A DNA stretch of 64,000 nt from Bosea vaviloviae (GTDB taxonomy: Bacteria; Pseudomonadota; Alphaproteobacteria; Rhizobiales; Beijerinckiaceae), in NCBI RefSeq assembly GCF_001741865.1, contig NZ_CP017148.1, positions 186,001 to 250,000 on the forward strand, read 5' to 3'. Of this stretch, positions 28,624 through 37,181 are shown piece by piece. The translations under genes and the position numbers were made by a program. Each line of letters begins with the position of its first letter. The stretch's first letter is position 1. The notes below the pieces were generated by a model. That model worked only from the letters and a program-made list of their open reading frames with translations. It ran no database searches and was not told where the DNA came from.

Positions 28624-29561
28624 TCGTGGCCCGCCTCGTTCTCGCCCGCCTGCTCCAGGCAGGGCTTGTCGTGATTGTCGTCGGCATCCTGTGTTTCGTG
28701 CTGGTCCGTTTCCTACCGGGGGACCCGGCCATGCGCATCGCCGCGGGCCGCTACGGTCCGGACGCGAATATCACGGAGGCGGCCGAAGGCGTCAGACGCG
28801 AGCTCGGTCTCGACAGGCCCGTGCTCGTGCAACTCGGCGCGTCGCTTGGCCAACTGGCTCGGTTCGACCTCGGGCGTTCGGTCGTGACGGGCCTGCCGAT
28901 CACCAAGGAACTCGGTATCCAGCTTGGCGCCACGCTTTGGCTCTCCGGCTCGGCGCTCGCCCTTTCCCTCCTGCTCGGCCCCCCGATCGGGCTCCTCGCC
29001 GGCCTTCGGCATGGCGGTGTAGCCGATCGCGCTTCGCTGGGCGGGGCCATCCTCCTGCGCTCGTTGCCGCCCTTCGTGCTCGGGCTGCTGTTGATCCTGC
29101 TCTTCGCGATGACGCTCGGCATGTTTCCGCCGGCAGGTTGGGGCACCTGGCGGGAGCTCGCGCTGCCGGCGCTGACGCTGGCGCTCGGCCTCGCGGCCGT
29201 GTCCAGCCGCGTGGCGCGCGACTCCGTCGAGGCGGTGGTACGCACACCGTACCTCGCCTACGCGCGGCTGAAGGGCTTGCCCGAAACGGTCGTGGTACGC
29301 CGCCACGTCCTTCGTAACGCGGCGATACCGGTCGTCTCCTATATCGCGCTGCAAGCGATCTACCTGATCGAGGGCGTCGTCGTCGTCGAGACGCTGTTCG
29401 GCATTCCCGGCATTGGCCACGCGCTGGTCCATGCCGTGATCGCGCGCGACATGCCGATGGTGCAGGGCACGGCGCTCGCCATGGGCTTGCTATTCGTCGT
29501 CATCGCCGCCGCCGTCGATCTGGCCTGCCACTGGCTCGATCCGAGACCGAGACGCACATGA
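28620..29561 (+). CDS. ABC transporter permease (DppB/NikB-like)
   Basis: A 313-residue inner-membrane subunit, translated from a frame that overlaps the binding-protein stop by 4 bases (likely GTG or a nearby start). The N terminus ARLLQAGLVVIVVGILCFVL forms the first helix and is followed by FLPGDPAMRI, typical of DppB. The coupling loop region reads PYLAYARLKGLPETVVVRRH, and VVVETLFGIPGIGHALV is a family hallmark. It pairs with the DppC-like subunit that overlaps its end. Confidence 0.9.
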   Translation: MIVARLVLARLLQAGLVVIVVGILCFVLVRFLPGDPAMRIAAGRYGPDANITEAAEGVRRELGLDRPVLVQLGASLGQLARFDLGRSVVTGLPITKELGIQLGATLWLSGSALALSLLLGPPIGLLAGLRHGGVADRASLGGAILLRSLPPFVLGLLLILLFAMTLGMFPPAGWGTWRELALPALTLALGLAAVSSRVARDSVEAVVRTPYLAYARLKGLPETVVVRRHVLRNAAIPVVSYIALQAIYLIEGVVVVETLFGIPGIGHALVHAVIARDMPMVQGTALAMGLLFVVIAAAVDLACHWLDPRPRRT

Positions 29562-30385
29562 GCATCGCCGACGCCGCCCTCATACCTCTCGCAAGCCACC
29601 GCGATCTCACGCCCGCGCGCCTGTGCGGGCTCGGTCTCCTGGCGTTACTGGCGCTGTTTGCCCTGCTTGGCCCGCTGCTGGTCTCCGTCGATCCGACCGA
29701 GCAGGATTTCGCCGCGAGCCTCGCGCCGCCGAGCAGCGACTACCTGCTTGGCGCCGACCACTACGGCCGCAGCATGCTGGCGCGTCTCGCGTACGGCGCA
29801 CGGCTCTCCTTCGGCCTCGCGCTCCTGACGGTTGCGACCGCAGCCGTTCCCGGCATCCTGCTCGGACTGCTCGCGGCCTGGCGGGGCGGGCTCGTCGAGC
29901 GTGCGCTGGAACTTTTCGCCACCGTCCTGCTGGCGCTGCCGGGGCTGCTGCTCGTGCTGATCCTGCTGGCGTTCTCGCCGGGCGCTTTCGGACCGCTCTA
30001 TCTCGGCCTGGCGCTGACGCTCTGGATCGAGTTCTACCGGGTGACGCGGGCGACGGCCGCGACCGTGCTCAAGCAGCCACATATCGAGGCGGCCCGGCTG
30101 CTGGGCTTCCGCGCGCCCTATCTGCTGCGCAGCCTGGTGCTGCCGGAGCTGCGGCCGATCCTGACTACGCTTGCGGCCTTCGCCATGTCGACCGCGATCA
30201 TTGCCATCTCGACGCTGAGCGCGATCAGCGTCGGCTTGCGCCCGCCGACGCCGGAACTCGGCGCGATGATCGTCGAACTGCTTCCGTACTACGCGGAGGC
30301 GCCGCTGCATGTGCTGATGCCGGGCGTCCTGATCTTCCTGCTGGTGCTTGGTCTGCAACTCGCGACCCGAAGCGAAAGCCGATGA
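29558..30385 (+). CDS. ABC transporter permease (DppC/NikC-like)
   Basis: A 275-residue permease. The leader helix is LCGLGLLALLALFALLGPLL, followed by LAPPSSDYLLGADHYGRSML, the DppC motif ending in GTDxxGRD-like residues (here GADHYGRS). The EAA loop is PHIEAARLLGFRAPYLLRSL. It is coupled by 4-base overlaps (ATGA) to both neighbours. Together with the preceding gene it forms the channel of the Zur-box-linked importer. Confidence 0.9.
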   Translation: MSIADAALIPLASHRDLTPARLCGLGLLALLALFALLGPLLVSVDPTEQDFAASLAPPSSDYLLGADHYGRSMLARLAYGARLSFGLALLTVATAAVPGILLGLLAAWRGGLVERALELFATVLLALPGLLLVLILLAFSPGAFGPLYLGLALTLWIEFYRVTRATAATVLKQPHIEAARLLGFRAPYLLRSLVLPELRPILTTLAAFAMSTAIIAISTLSAISVGLRPPTPELGAMIVELLPYYAEAPLHVLMPGVLIFLLVLGLQLATRSESR

Positions 30386-31794
30386 ACGCCCCCGTCCGTT
30401 TCCAGACACTGGCGGTCTCCGGGCTCCAGGTCCGCGCCGGCGAGAGGCCGATCGTCCGCGACGTCGCCTTCACCCTGACGCAGGGCATGCCCATGACGCT
30501 GCTCGGCGCCAGCGGTTCGGGCAAGTCGCTCGTGGCGCATGCGATCATGGGGAGCCTGCCGGCCGGGCTTTCCGCAAGCGGCGACGTCAGCCTGGACGGA
30601 AGCGATCTGCTCGCCGCCAGCCCGGCCGAGATCCGCGCCCGCTGGGGCAGGACGATCGCAATCCTGCCGCAGGAGCCCTGGCTCGCGCTTGATCCGACGA
30701 TGCGCGTCGGCGCGCAAATCGGCGAGGTCCATCGCCATCTGCACAGCTTCGGCCCCGCCGAGGCGCGCGCCCGCGCCGGCTGCGACCTCGCCGAGGTCGG
30801 GCTCGGCGGCCGGTACCGCGCCTATCCGCATGAGCTCTCCGGCGGGATGTGCCAGCGAGCCGCAATCGCCGTCACGCATGCGGCGGGAGCCTCCCTGCTG
30901 ATCGCCGACGAGCCGACCAAGGGTCTGGACGCCGCCTTGCGCGACGGCGTCGTCGAGCGACTGCGCCGGGAGATCGACGAGGGCAGACTCCTGCTCACCA
31001 TCACCCATGACATCGCGGTCGCCGCTGCGCTCGGCGGCATGATCGGGGTGATGCTCGACGGCCGTCTCGTCGAGTTCGGGCCCGCAGCCAAGGTTCTGAG
31101 CCAACCGCGCCACGCCTATACCCGTGAACTCGTCGAGGCCGATCCCGGCCGCTGGCCCGCGCTCTCGCTGTCGCCTGCCAGCGAGACGGTGGTCGTGGCC
31201 ACCGGGCTGTCGAAGCGCTTCGGCGCAGAGCCTCTGTTCACCGATCTCGACATCACGATCCGCCGCGGTGAGATCGTCGTCATTGTCGGGCCGAGCGGCT
31301 GCGGCAAGACCACGATCGGCAACATCCTGCTCGGCCTCGCCGCGCCGAACAGTGGCCGCGTCGAGCGCGCGGCGGGCGTCGCGCCAGTTCGCTTCCAGAA
31401 GCTCTATCAGGATCCGCCGGCCGCCTTCGCGCCGCACCAGACGCTGCGCCGCGCGCTCGGCGATCTGCTGAAGCTGCATGGGCTGGCTTGGCCGCAGGTC
31501 GAGGCCGCCATGGAGCGCTTCAGCCTTGGCCGCGAACTGCTCGACCGCCGTCCTGGCGAAGTCTCCGGCGGCGAGTTGCAGCGCTTCGCCATCCTGCGGG
31601 CGTTGCTGCTCGACCCCGTCTTCCTCTTCGCGGACGAAGCGACCTCGCGGCTCGACCCGGTCAGCCAAAAGGACGTGTTCGCGATCCTGATCGAAGCCGT
31701 AAAGGAGCGGGGGCTTGGCCTGCTGATGATGACTCATGAGGCGGCGCTCGCCGAACGTGTCGCGTCGCGGATCATGTGGATGGCGGGCCCGTAA
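30382..31794 (+). CDS. ABC transporter ATPase with two fused nucleotide-binding domains (DppD-DppF-like)
   Basis: A 470-residue protein holding both ATPase domains of a peptide/nickel-type importer. Domain one has Walker A GASGSGKS, signature LSGGMCQRAAIA and Walker B LLIADEPTKGLD. Domain two starts near residue 270 with Walker A GPSGCGKTT, signature VSGGELQRFAIL and Walker B FLFADEATSRLD. I start it at ATG 30382, which overlaps the permease stop (ATGA); a longer upstream frame is an artefact that crosses the permease gene. The second domain is somewhat short at its C terminus, ending with RIMWMAGP. Confidence 0.92.
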   Translation: MNAPVRFQTLAVSGLQVRAGERPIVRDVAFTLTQGMPMTLLGASGSGKSLVAHAIMGSLPAGLSASGDVSLDGSDLLAASPAEIRARWGRTIAILPQEPWLALDPTMRVGAQIGEVHRHLHSFGPAEARARAGCDLAEVGLGGRYRAYPHELSGGMCQRAAIAVTHAAGASLLIADEPTKGLDAALRDGVVERLRREIDEGRLLLTITHDIAVAAALGGMIGVMLDGRLVEFGPAAKVLSQPRHAYTRELVEADPGRWPALSLSPASETVVVATGLSKRFGAEPLFTDLDITIRRGEIVVIVGPSGCGKTTIGNILLGLAAPNSGRVERAAGVAPVRFQKLYQDPPAAFAPHQTLRRALGDLLKLHGLAWPQVEAAMERFSLGRELLDRRPGEVSGGELQRFAILRALLLDPVFLFADEATSRLDPVSQKDVFAILIEAVKERGLGLLMMTHEAALAERVASRIMWMAGP

Positions 31795-32163
31795 GGCTAG
31801 GCGGTCGAGATTCCAGACCTCGCTCCGGCCGATTGTGTCCAAGAGCGATCAGAAGGCGAATAGCTTATAGCCTTCGTTAAAATAGCGACAAATCCAGAAC
31901 GCCTACTGGTTCCAAAGATCTCCGGCCTGACCGAGCTTGGGTGGTGAGCGGTCGATGAGGCTCGCATGGCGGCGGCGGAAACCGCGTGAGCCAGTTCATG
32001 TGGCTCAATCATCAATCATCAAGAAATGGCACACGCGCTCTGCGAACGGGGCGCCCTGCCGCGACTATGACCCCGACTTCGCCTTGATGGTCGATGTCGG
32101 ATGGCCAAACGCGAAGAAGAAGTGCGAAATCCGGATGATGCCGTGGGTGATCCGAGGACTTGC
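31795..32163. other. Intergenic region before an IS remnant
   Basis: About 370 bases. Short frames exist but none resembles a known protein. It contains no clear terminator or repeat that I can support. It leads into the IS1182-like fragment at 32164, so part of it may be degraded insertion-sequence DNA. Confidence 0.4.
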
Positions 32164-32358
32164 ATGGCGCGCTACATCGAAGGCGAGAACCGGCAGCAGA
32201 AGCAGCTCCTGCCCGACTGTCTTGAGGATTACGTCAGCGAAGTTAATCCGGTTCGGGTGGTGGATGTCTTCGTCGACGAGCTCGATCTGGGAACGATCCC
32301 AGTCTTGCCGCCACAGATCCGGCATTATCCAAAGCCGACCAGACAGTTGGTGGCATAG
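32164..32358 (+). pseudogene. IS1182-family transposase, N-terminal remnant
   Basis: The first 45 codons read MARYIEGENRQQKQLLPDCL, then LEDYVSEVNPVRVVDVFVDE and LDLG, which match the N terminus of IS1182-type transposases. After LDLG the frame is lost: family-like residues scatter across other frames and a stop follows at 32358. No DDE catalytic domain remains. It is a dead fragment lying between the zinc locus and the LacI-controlled locus. Confidence 0.75.
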
Positions 32359-32368
32359 GCGTGCCCTT

Positions 32369-33790
32369 TCAGCGTGTCATCAGCGCGCTGGCCTGGCGCT
32401 GGAGGTCGCTGGTCGCCTTGGTGATGTCGCGGCCGACGAAGGCACCATCGCGCTTGATCGGCTCGCCATCGACCAGCACCGTGTCGACCATGCCGATATG
32501 CGCCTGCATCACCACGGCTGCGATCGGATCGTGTAGCGGCGTGGTCGCGAGCCCGCGCCCTTTTAGCATGACGATGTCGGCGCGCTTTCCGACGGCGAGC
32601 GAGCCGACTTCGGCGTCGATGCCGAGCAGCCGCGCCCCATCGATGGTGGCGGCCGCAAGGACCTGCCGCGTCGTCAGCGTCACGGTCTTGAGCGGCTCCT
32701 TCTTCTGCTGTGCGGCGAGATTGTCGGCCAGACGCTGAGCGGCAAGCGCGGTACGCATCTGGGTGAACATGTCGCCACCGATGCCGGTGACGACGTCCAC
32801 GCCCAGCCCCGGCCGACCGCCATTGCGGAGCACGCGGCCCGTGGCGGGCTGGCCATGGCCCATCAGCATCTCGACCTCGGGCGTGACCACAAATTTTGCG
32901 CCCGCTTCGGTCGCGATGCGATATTCGTCTTCGTCGAGATCATTGGCATGGACGAGGATCGACTTTGCACTCAGCAGCCTGTCGGCGGCGAGCTGCGCCA
33001 CGGCGCGCGGCCGCCGGCCCTGGTACAGCCAGGCGCCGATATGGAACTGGTGCAGCAGGTCGAGTTCGCGCGCGAGTGTGAAGTCGGCAAGCGTCTCCTC
33101 GGGCGATGACGTGTCGGGGCCGCGAATGCCGAGTGCCAGACGTACGCGCCCCTCGCGGCTGGCGAGCGGACCCGCCAGCACGCGGCGGATGTCGGCCTTT
33201 ACCGCCTCGCCGCCCTGCGCCGCGCCGGGGATCGCGTAGCCCAAAAAGGCGCGGATGCCCGCGCGGCGCATGGCGTCGATGGCCGCGTCCGCATGGGCCG
33301 GCGTCAGCACTTCGCGGCTCCAGTCGAAGATCGTGGTGACGCCAGCCTCGAGCTGTTCGAGCGCGCCGGCATAGTCGCTGGCGGCGAGGTCCTGCGCGCT
33401 CAGCTTCGGGCTGTAGCGGCCGACCACGACCTGGAAGTACTGGCCGAGCGTATGGTCCGCGGACAGGCCACGAATGATCGCCTGCCCGAGATGGATGTGG
33501 CTGTTGATCAGGCCGGGGATCAGGATGTTACCCTGCGCCTCGACGACCTCGGCGTCGCCCGCCTCCAGCCGTTCGCCGATCGCGGCTATCCGTCCCTCGC
33601 GCACCATCAGATCGCCTGCGCGGACGCCGCCATCCTCGGCCTCCATGGTGACGAGCGTGGCGTTACGAAACAGCAGCGCCCGGTCGCTGCGCGCCTGTGC
33701 GTAAACCTCGGGCATCGGAGCGGCGGCCATGGCGAGCGCGGCGGCGCCGCCCAGCAGCAGGTCGCGGCGGTCAGGTACTGGTTGGCTCAC
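32369..33790 (-). CDS. Exported amidohydrolase (cytosine deaminase/AtzB/TrzN-like)
   Basis: A 473-residue metal-dependent hydrolase of the ATZ/TRZ type. Metal ligands are suggested by GLINSHIHLGQ (HxH), HQFHIGAWL (His), ILVHANDLDE (His) and an Asp in VTGIGGDMFTQM. An N-terminal RRDLLLGGAAALAMAAA stretch looks like a twin-arginine leader, so the enzyme is probably periplasmic, which is uncommon for this family. It is the last gene of the minus-strand, LacI-associated operon. It would hydrolyse a C-N or C-Cl bond on a ring or amide; the substrate is unknown. Confidence 0.83.
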   Translation of the reverse strand: MSQPVPDRRDLLLGGAAALAMAAAPMPEVYAQARSDRALLFRNATLVTMEAEDGGVRAGDLMVREGRIAAIGERLEAGDAEVVEAQGNILIPGLINSHIHLGQAIIRGLSADHTLGQYFQVVVGRYSPKLSAQDLAASDYAGALEQLEAGVTTIFDWSREVLTPAHADAAIDAMRRAGIRAFLGYAIPGAAQGGEAVKADIRRVLAGPLASREGRVRLALGIRGPDTSSPEETLADFTLARELDLLHQFHIGAWLYQGRRPRAVAQLAADRLLSAKSILVHANDLDEDEYRIATEAGAKFVVTPEVEMLMGHGQPATGRVLRNGGRPGLGVDVVTGIGGDMFTQMRTALAAQRLADNLAAQQKKEPLKTVTLTTRQVLAAATIDGARLLGIDAEVGSLAVGKRADIVMLKGRGLATTPLHDPIAAVVMQAHIGMVDTVLVDGEPIKRDGAFVGRDITKATSDLQRQASALMTR

Positions 33791-33867
33791 GGCGTGTCTC
33801 CCCTCGATACTCGCTTCGGTTTGGCCCCACCTGGCGCTCCCCGGCGCAAGGTCCGCGAAGGTTCGGC

Positions 33868-34824
33868 TCAGCCGCCGGCCGGCGCGACGAGCTTGCCGTA
33901 GCGCTCGGCATCGCCGCGCAGTTCCGCATCGAAGGCGTCGGGCGTCGAGGTCGTGATCTCGACGCCGAGCGCCGCGAAGCGCCCGACGGTTGCGGGATCG
34001 GCCATGACCTCGGTGACGTCCCTGCCGATCTGGCCGATGATTGGGCGCGACAAGGCCGCGGGTGCGAGCAGTCCAAACCAGCTATCGTAGACGAAGCTCG
34101 GCAGCCCTGCCTCCGCGAAGGTCGGCACATCCGGGAGCTGCGGGAGGCGCGAGCCCCCTGTGACGGCCAGCGCGCGCAGCTGGCCGGACTGGATCAGGTC
34201 GCCGCCGACAGTGAAGAAGGTGAAGGCCATGGCGGTATCGCCACGCATCACGCTGATCTGGGATTCCGGCTGGCCGCGATGCGGCACCAGCACCATCTGC
34301 GTGTTGGTCAGTTGCTTGAACAGTTCGGCGGCGATTCCCGTCGTACTTCCGAGGCCGGCCGAGCCGTAGCTCAGATCGCCGGGCTTTGCCCTGGCGGTCG
34401 CGATGAACTCGGCCAATGTCCTGAAGGGTGCATTGGGCGGCACGATCAGGAGCAAGGGCGTGGTCGCGACCCGGCCGATCCCGGCGAAATCCTTGACCGG
34501 ATCGAAGCCGATATTCTTGTTGACGACGCCGATGACGCTATGACCGTTCGAAGTCAGCAGGAGTTGCGAACCATCGGCCGGGCCGCGCGAGACGCTGCTG
34601 GTCCCAGCGATTCCAGGCCTGTTCTCGACGATCACCTGTTGCTTCCATTTCGGCGAAAGCCTCTCGGCGACCGCGCGCGCGAGAATGTCGGTCATGCTGC
34701 CGGCTGAGAATGGCACCACGAGCCGCACGAGTTGGTGGGGATAGCTCTGGGCGAGGGCGCTGCGGGCGCCAAGCGCCGTACCGGCAGCAAGGCCGGCTCG
34801 GATGATGAACTGACGGCGATCCAT
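33868..34824 (-). CDS. Tripartite tricarboxylate transporter-type binding protein (Bug/TctC family)
   Basis: A 318-residue periplasmic protein. The ATG at 34824 (MDRRQFIIRAGLAAG) begins a Tat-like leader ending near ALAQ; the longer upstream frame lacks family similarity. Family segments include VRLVVPFSAGSMTDILARAV, VENRPGIAG, LSYGSAGLGSTTG and LPDVPTFAEAGLP. TctC-type proteins bind carboxylates and normally feed a TctAB permease. No tctA or tctB occurs in the window, so this is an orphan binding protein that either uses a distant permease or serves in sensing. Confidence 0.9.
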   Translation of the reverse strand: MDRRQFIIRAGLAAGTALGARSALAQSYPHQLVRLVVPFSAGSMTDILARAVAERLSPKWKQQVIVENRPGIAGTSSVSRGPADGSQLLLTSNGHSVIGVVNKNIGFDPVKDFAGIGRVATTPLLLIVPPNAPFRTLAEFIATARAKPGDLSYGSAGLGSTTGIAAELFKQLTNTQMVLVPHRGQPESQISVMRGDTAMAFTFFTVGGDLIQSGQLRALAVTGGSRLPQLPDVPTFAEAGLPSFVYDSWFGLLAPAALSRPIIGQIGRDVTEVMADPATVGRFAALGVEITTSTPDAFDAELRGDAERYGKLVAPAGG

Positions 34825-34855
34825 CGACGTTCCTCCCTGTGGACAAGCCGGGCCT

Positions 34856-35206
34856 TCAGCCTCTGGCGGTGTTGGGCAGCGGCATGGCAAGCAGAACCGT
34901 GGCCGGACGATTGGCCTCGTTGCGCAAGGCGCGCGTTTCGTTGGGGGCGATGCGGCAGGAATCCCAGACCCCGAGCATGACGACACCGTCCGGCGTCTCG
35001 AAGGTCACTTCGCCCTCGAGCACGAGGTAGAATTTCTCCTCCGGCGAGGCCGAAGGGGCGATGCCGCCGCCCGGCAGGATCTGGCTCATTCCCAGCCACA
35101 TCACGTCGGCGGGCCCGGCCTCGCGCCCCTGCAGCCGGAACATCCGCATGTCGCTGTGGCCGGGGGCTTCGTAGCGCGGAGCGTGGTTCAGTCGCATGAC
35201 GTGCAT
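34856..35206 (-). CDS. Cupin-domain protein
   Basis: A 116-residue single-domain cupin. The barrel motifs are GGGIAPSASPEEKFYLVLEG (first cupin box, with Glu but few His) and SCRIAPNETRALRNEANRPA (second box). The low His content leaves metal binding uncertain. It lies between the TctC-type gene and the MDR gene in the minus-strand operon. Cupins in such operons often act as small isomerases, dioxygenases or ligand sensors, and I cannot choose among these. Confidence 0.78.
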   Translation of the reverse strand: MHVMRLNHAPRYEAPGHSDMRMFRLQGREAGPADVMWLGMSQILPGGGIAPSASPEEKFYLVLEGEVTFETPDGVVMLGVWDSCRIAPNETRALRNEANRPATVLLAMPLPNTARG

Positions 35207-35211
35207 GGCGA

Positions 35212-36228
35212 TTATCCGTTCGGCAGGAGGACGAGGCGATCGCGCGAGGAGCCGAGTACGGCGATATAGGCGTCGCGAGCGCGCTCGAGCGGATAGGTCG
35301 CGCCGGGAAGGATCGGGAACGGCCGCAGCGCGCCGCTGCCGAAGCCCGGGACGAGATCGCGCAGGATGTCGGCCGTGGCGAGCGAGGACAAAGAGAGCGT
35401 GTCGACGCCGACATAGGTATGCCGGCCGCGATAGAAGGCGAAGATGTCGAACGGGACCGTCTGCTTCAAGGCAGCGATGAAAATCTGCCGGCCGAGGGTC
35501 GCGAGCGCATTCGTGCCGGCTTCGTAATAGGGCTCGCCGACCGTGTTGTAGACGATGTCGGCGCCCTTGCCGCCGGTGAGTTCACGCACCGTCCCGGCGA
35601 CGTCCTGCCGACATGAATTGATCACCGTGACCGCGCCTTGGGCGTGGCCGACATAGGGTTCATCCTTGCGGACCACGCCGATGACGCGCGCGCCCTGCCA
35701 GGAGGCGATCTGCGCCGCCGCCTGTCCGACCTTGCCGTTCAATCCGAGGATCAGGACCGTCTCGCCGGGCTTCGGCATTCCGCTCCGGCGAAAGCCCTCC
35801 TGCGCCGTGACGAAGGGAACACCGATCCCGGCCGCCTCGGCGAGGGTGAGGCCGGCGGGCTTCTCGATCAGTGCGGCGGCCTCGACCACCAGATGGGAGG
35901 CGTGGGTGCCGTCGCGCCGGATGCCGAGATCGCCGGAGGAACCGAACACCTCCTTGCCGATCAGAGCGGCGGGCCCGTCAACGACGATGCCCGCGAAATC
36001 GCGCCCCGGTGTGCGCGGGAAGACGGCATAGGGCATCATCCCGATCGCGGCCTTGGCGTCGGACGGGTTCACCGCCGCCGCTCTGACCTCGACGATCGCG
36101 TCGCCGGCATCCGCAAGAGCCAGCGCGCGCCGCTCGATCACAGGCGCGACCGCCTCGATTGCGTCGGCCTTGGCCGACAGTCTGACCGCCGCCGCCATGA
36201 CGGAGCTCATCTTCGCCGGTGCGTTCAT
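35212..36228 (-). CDS. Medium-chain dehydrogenase/reductase (quinone-oxidoreductase-like)
   Basis: A 338-residue NADPH-dependent MDR. A GroES-like N-terminal half includes VNPSDAKAAIGMMPYAVFPR and TPGRDFAGIVVDGP. The cofactor fold is at TVLILGLNGKVGQAAAQIAS, where the usual GxGxxG is modified. It has no zinc-ligand Cys set. A TVGEPYYEAGTNALATLGRQ segment resembles zeta-crystallin-like reductases. It is placed between the cupin and BKACE genes and probably reduces an enone or keto intermediate of the same pathway. Confidence 0.82.
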   Translation of the reverse strand: MNAPAKMSSVMAAAVRLSAKADAIEAVAPVIERRALALADAGDAIVEVRAAAVNPSDAKAAIGMMPYAVFPRTPGRDFAGIVVDGPAALIGKEVFGSSGDLGIRRDGTHASHLVVEAAALIEKPAGLTLAEAAGIGVPFVTAQEGFRRSGMPKPGETVLILGLNGKVGQAAAQIASWQGARVIGVVRKDEPYVGHAQGAVTVINSCRQDVAGTVRELTGGKGADIVYNTVGEPYYEAGTNALATLGRQIFIAALKQTVPFDIFAFYRGRHTYVGVDTLSLSSLATADILRDLVPGFGSGALRPFPILPGATYPLERARDAYIAVLGSSRDRLVLLPNG

Positions 36229-36268
36229 TCCCGATCTCTCGCTTGCCCGCGTGTCATTCGGGCATCCG

Positions 36269-37177
36269 TCATGGCTCGGACCCGGCCGATGGAAGCTCGA
36301 AGAGCGCCCGCGCCTGTGCAGGCGTCGCGATCTGGACGCCGAGTTGCTCGATGATCAGCCGCGCCTTTTCGACCATCGCCGCGTTGGAAGGCGCAAGCGT
36401 GCCGCGGTCGATATAGACCGCGTCCTCGAGCCCGGTACGGGCATGACCACCGGCCAGCACGGACTGGGCGACCATCGGGAAGGTCGAACGGCCGATGCCG
36501 ATCGCGGTGAAATGGGCGCCGGCCGGCAGCAGGCCGCGCGCGTAGAGCACGGTCTCGGGCGAGGGCTGGAAGCCGTATTTCACGCCCATCACGAAGGAGG
36601 TGAGCGCCGGCCCCGTCAGGGTGCCGTCGGCAAGCAGATCATGCAGCAGGGCGATGTCGCCGGAGTCGAACAGTTCGATCTCGGGTTTCACGCCGGCCTC
36701 GCGGATGACCTTGGCCATCCGCCGGACATTGCCGGGCGTGTTGATGACGACCTGCCCGCCCGAGTTCATCGTGTTGAGGTCGAGCGTGCAGATATCGGGC
36801 CTCAGCGCCGCGATATGGGCGACGCGCTGCTCCGGATTCATCAGCGTGGTGCCGGCGGCGGCAATCTTTGGATCGTCCTGCGACGGCACGAAGCGCCCGC
36901 CCGGCCCGGTGGTGATGTTCAGGATCAGCGCACGGTTGCGCGCTCGGATGCGTGCGACGACGTCCTGATAGTATTCCAGTTTCATCGACGGCGCGCCGGA
37001 GCCGGGCTCGCGGACGTGGATGTGGGCGACCGCCGCGCCGGCCTCCGCCGCGCCCAGGCAGGCGTCGGCGATCTCGTCGGGCGTGATCGGCAGATGCGGG
37101 GTCTGATCCGGACGCGTCAGGTTGCCGGTGACCGCGCAGGTGATGACCACCCTGTCGAGCATGGCGCGCATCGTCAT
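36269..37177 (-). CDS. Beta-keto acid cleavage enzyme (BKACE, formerly DUF849)
   Basis: A 302-residue TIM-barrel enzyme. BKACE enzymes condense a beta-keto acid with acetyl-CoA and cleave it to acetoacetate plus a new CoA ester. Zinc ligands are in VAHIHVREPGSG (HxH), with a barrel Glu in EIELFDSGD. Other markers are ILNITTGPGGRF, CTLDLNTMNSGG and GGHARTGLEDAVYIDRG, which is close to the family's GGHVRVGLEDN motif. It follows the SDR gene with a 4-base gap. It is the strongest clue that the locus processes a 3-keto acid. Confidence 0.92.
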   Translation of the reverse strand: MTMRAMLDRVVITCAVTGNLTRPDQTPHLPITPDEIADACLGAAEAGAAVAHIHVREPGSGAPSMKLEYYQDVVARIRARNRALILNITTGPGGRFVPSQDDPKIAAAGTTLMNPEQRVAHIAALRPDICTLDLNTMNSGGQVVINTPGNVRRMAKVIREAGVKPEIELFDSGDIALLHDLLADGTLTGPALTSFVMGVKYGFQPSPETVLYARGLLPAGAHFTAIGIGRSTFPMVAQSVLAGGHARTGLEDAVYIDRGTLAPSNAAMVEKARLIIEQLGVQIATPAQARALFELPSAGSEP

Positions 37178-37181
37178 CGCC

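Noticed and set aside
29623..31794. 723-residue reading of the double ATPase gene
   Set aside because: The first 253 residues overlap the DppC-like permease in another frame and look like low-complexity Arg/Ala shadow; the ATG at 30382 is the real start.
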